From Candidatus Uhrbacteria bacterium (lineage in GTDB: Bacteria > Patescibacteriota > Patescibacteriia > 2-12-FULL-60-25), in the NCBI GenBank assembly GCA_020850575.1, contig JADZEJ010000002.1, positions 174,511 to 238,510 of the forward strand: 64,000 nt of DNA, written 5' to 3'. A program made the position numbers and the translations under genes. Numbering within the stretch: the first letter of the stretch is position 1; each line of letters starts with the position of its first letter. Below the pieces are notes generated by a model. That model did no database searches, had not been told where the DNA came from, and was given only the letters and a program-made list of their open reading frames with translations. Below are positions 63,496 through 64,000 of this stretch, piece after piece.

Positions 63496-64000
63496 AATCG
63501 TCGCCAAGCTTGAGCTAATTCTTGTCGAAAAATCTTTATCCAAGATTGTTGTACATTTTGATCACGTGAAAAAGTCAATGAAATATTCCGTATATCAACA
63601 GCTGCCGCGCGAGCGGTCATGCCAGGTGCAGACAAAACAAAACGTAATTGATCTTGCCCAGGACGTAAGGCAAAGCGCTGATACCCTTGAAACCATCCGT
63701 CGCCTAAATCTTTCGGTCTCACGAACGGAGTACGAACAGCAAGAACGTGATCTGTTCTTAAGTCAGTCGCATCCGTCAACCGAAGCGGTCTTGGTTCAAA
63801 AAAGGCTTCCTGTGATACTGCAAAAAAACCATCTGCTATCAATCTGATGTCCCCTCGTGGTGCCGAGAGCTCGACAATATTCTGAAGATCAGTATTTCGA
63901 TCAAGTCTCATTTGTTCATGCGTATGTTGAAGATTCGTTGAGACATCTCCAAAAATTATTTTTTGCAAGCCTTCATTATGAAATGTTTCTGCCACTATGT
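63492..64000 (-). CDS. Unknown protein, 5' end beyond the window
   Basis: At least 168 codons; the frame is still open at the right edge, so the N-terminus is missing. A GTG at 63995 is not convincing as a start. The visible part has mixed beta/helix character (IRLIADGFFAVSQEAFFEPR, RFALRPGQDQLRFVLSAPG) and ends QSWIKIFRQELAQAWRRL. No family recognised and no membrane span visible. Confidence 0.5.
   Translation of the reverse strand, partial: IVAETFHNEGLQKIIFGDVSTNLQHTHEQMRLDRNTDLQNIVELSAPRGDIRLIADGFFAVSQEAFFEPRPLRLTDATDLRTDHVLAVRTPFVRPKDLGDGWFQGYQRFALRPGQDQLRFVLSAPGMTARAAAVDIRNISLTFSRDQNVQQSWIKIFRQELAQAWRRL

Overview
This 64-kb window looks like a chromosomal segment of a Patescibacteria (Candidate Phyla Radiation) bacterium. 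I did not compute base composition; by eye it is moderately AT-rich. Indicators of the group are a DUF5671 membrane protein, an ECF sigma factor paired with a DUF5667 protein, a solitary VirD4-like ATPase, a short HrcA, a long RmlA with a C-terminal left-handed beta-helix, and a MurG with a GGGTLGPVTP loop. UGA acts as a stop codon (murG and the translin-like gene end in TGA), so this is not a UGA=Gly lineage. A position near Magasanikbacteria or Uhrbacteria is only a guess.

Layout. 1-6.6 kb: 5' part of uvrB, two small membrane or envelope genes, an FMN reductase, a dihydrouridine synthase, an M23 peptidase, gltX and a TagA-type glycosyltransferase. 6.6-13.6 kb: a complete F-type ATP synthase operon (atpZ-B-E-F-H-A-G-D-C). 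13.6-26.9 kb: tatD/cvpA/rsmI, a lipoprotein, clpB under a perfect CIRCE, ytxH/pgi/rsmE/methyltransferase, a GCS2-like ligase, an M20 peptidase, tRNA-Gln, and dnaX with two small partners. 26.9-34.3 kb: a VirD4-like ATPase with an acidic partner, then two large surface proteins: an S74-type fibre protein and a GC-rich, repeat-bearing beta-propeller lipoprotein that looks foreign. 34.3-36.7 kb: a membrane-anchored protein and an ECF sigma/DUF5667/membrane-protein module. 36.7-41.7 kb: hrcA-grpE-hsp20-dnaK-DUF3467-dnaJ, headed by a degenerate CIRCE. 41.7-50.4 kb: one long minus-strand run: glycosyltransferase, translin-like protein, murD, MacA-like adaptor, MacB-type ATPase, two permeases and a methyltransferase. 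50.5-64 kb: tRNA-Lys, murG-ftsW-mraY with a NifU-like protein, rpmA, pyrG, NUDIX, an S41 protease, a PEGA protein, rmlA and rfbB, a HIT protein and a truncated unknown gene.

How it works together. The window carries energy generation (ATP synthase), lipid-linked peptidoglycan steps (mraY, murG, murD, ftsW), wall remodelling (M23, S41), dTDP-sugar synthesis (rmlA, rfbB) feeding glycosyltransferases, and a heat-shock regulon in which HrcA can control both its own chaperone operon and the distant clpB.

The most striking signal is regulatory. Around twenty transcription units have a -10 hexamer (often an extended TGn -10) only 6-14 nt upstream of the start codon, which implies leaderless or nearly leaderless mRNAs. 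The two HrcA-controlled promoters have the same geometry to the base. The beta-propeller lipoprotein gene is the exception: it has a good Shine-Dalgarno sequence and no -10 close to its start codon.
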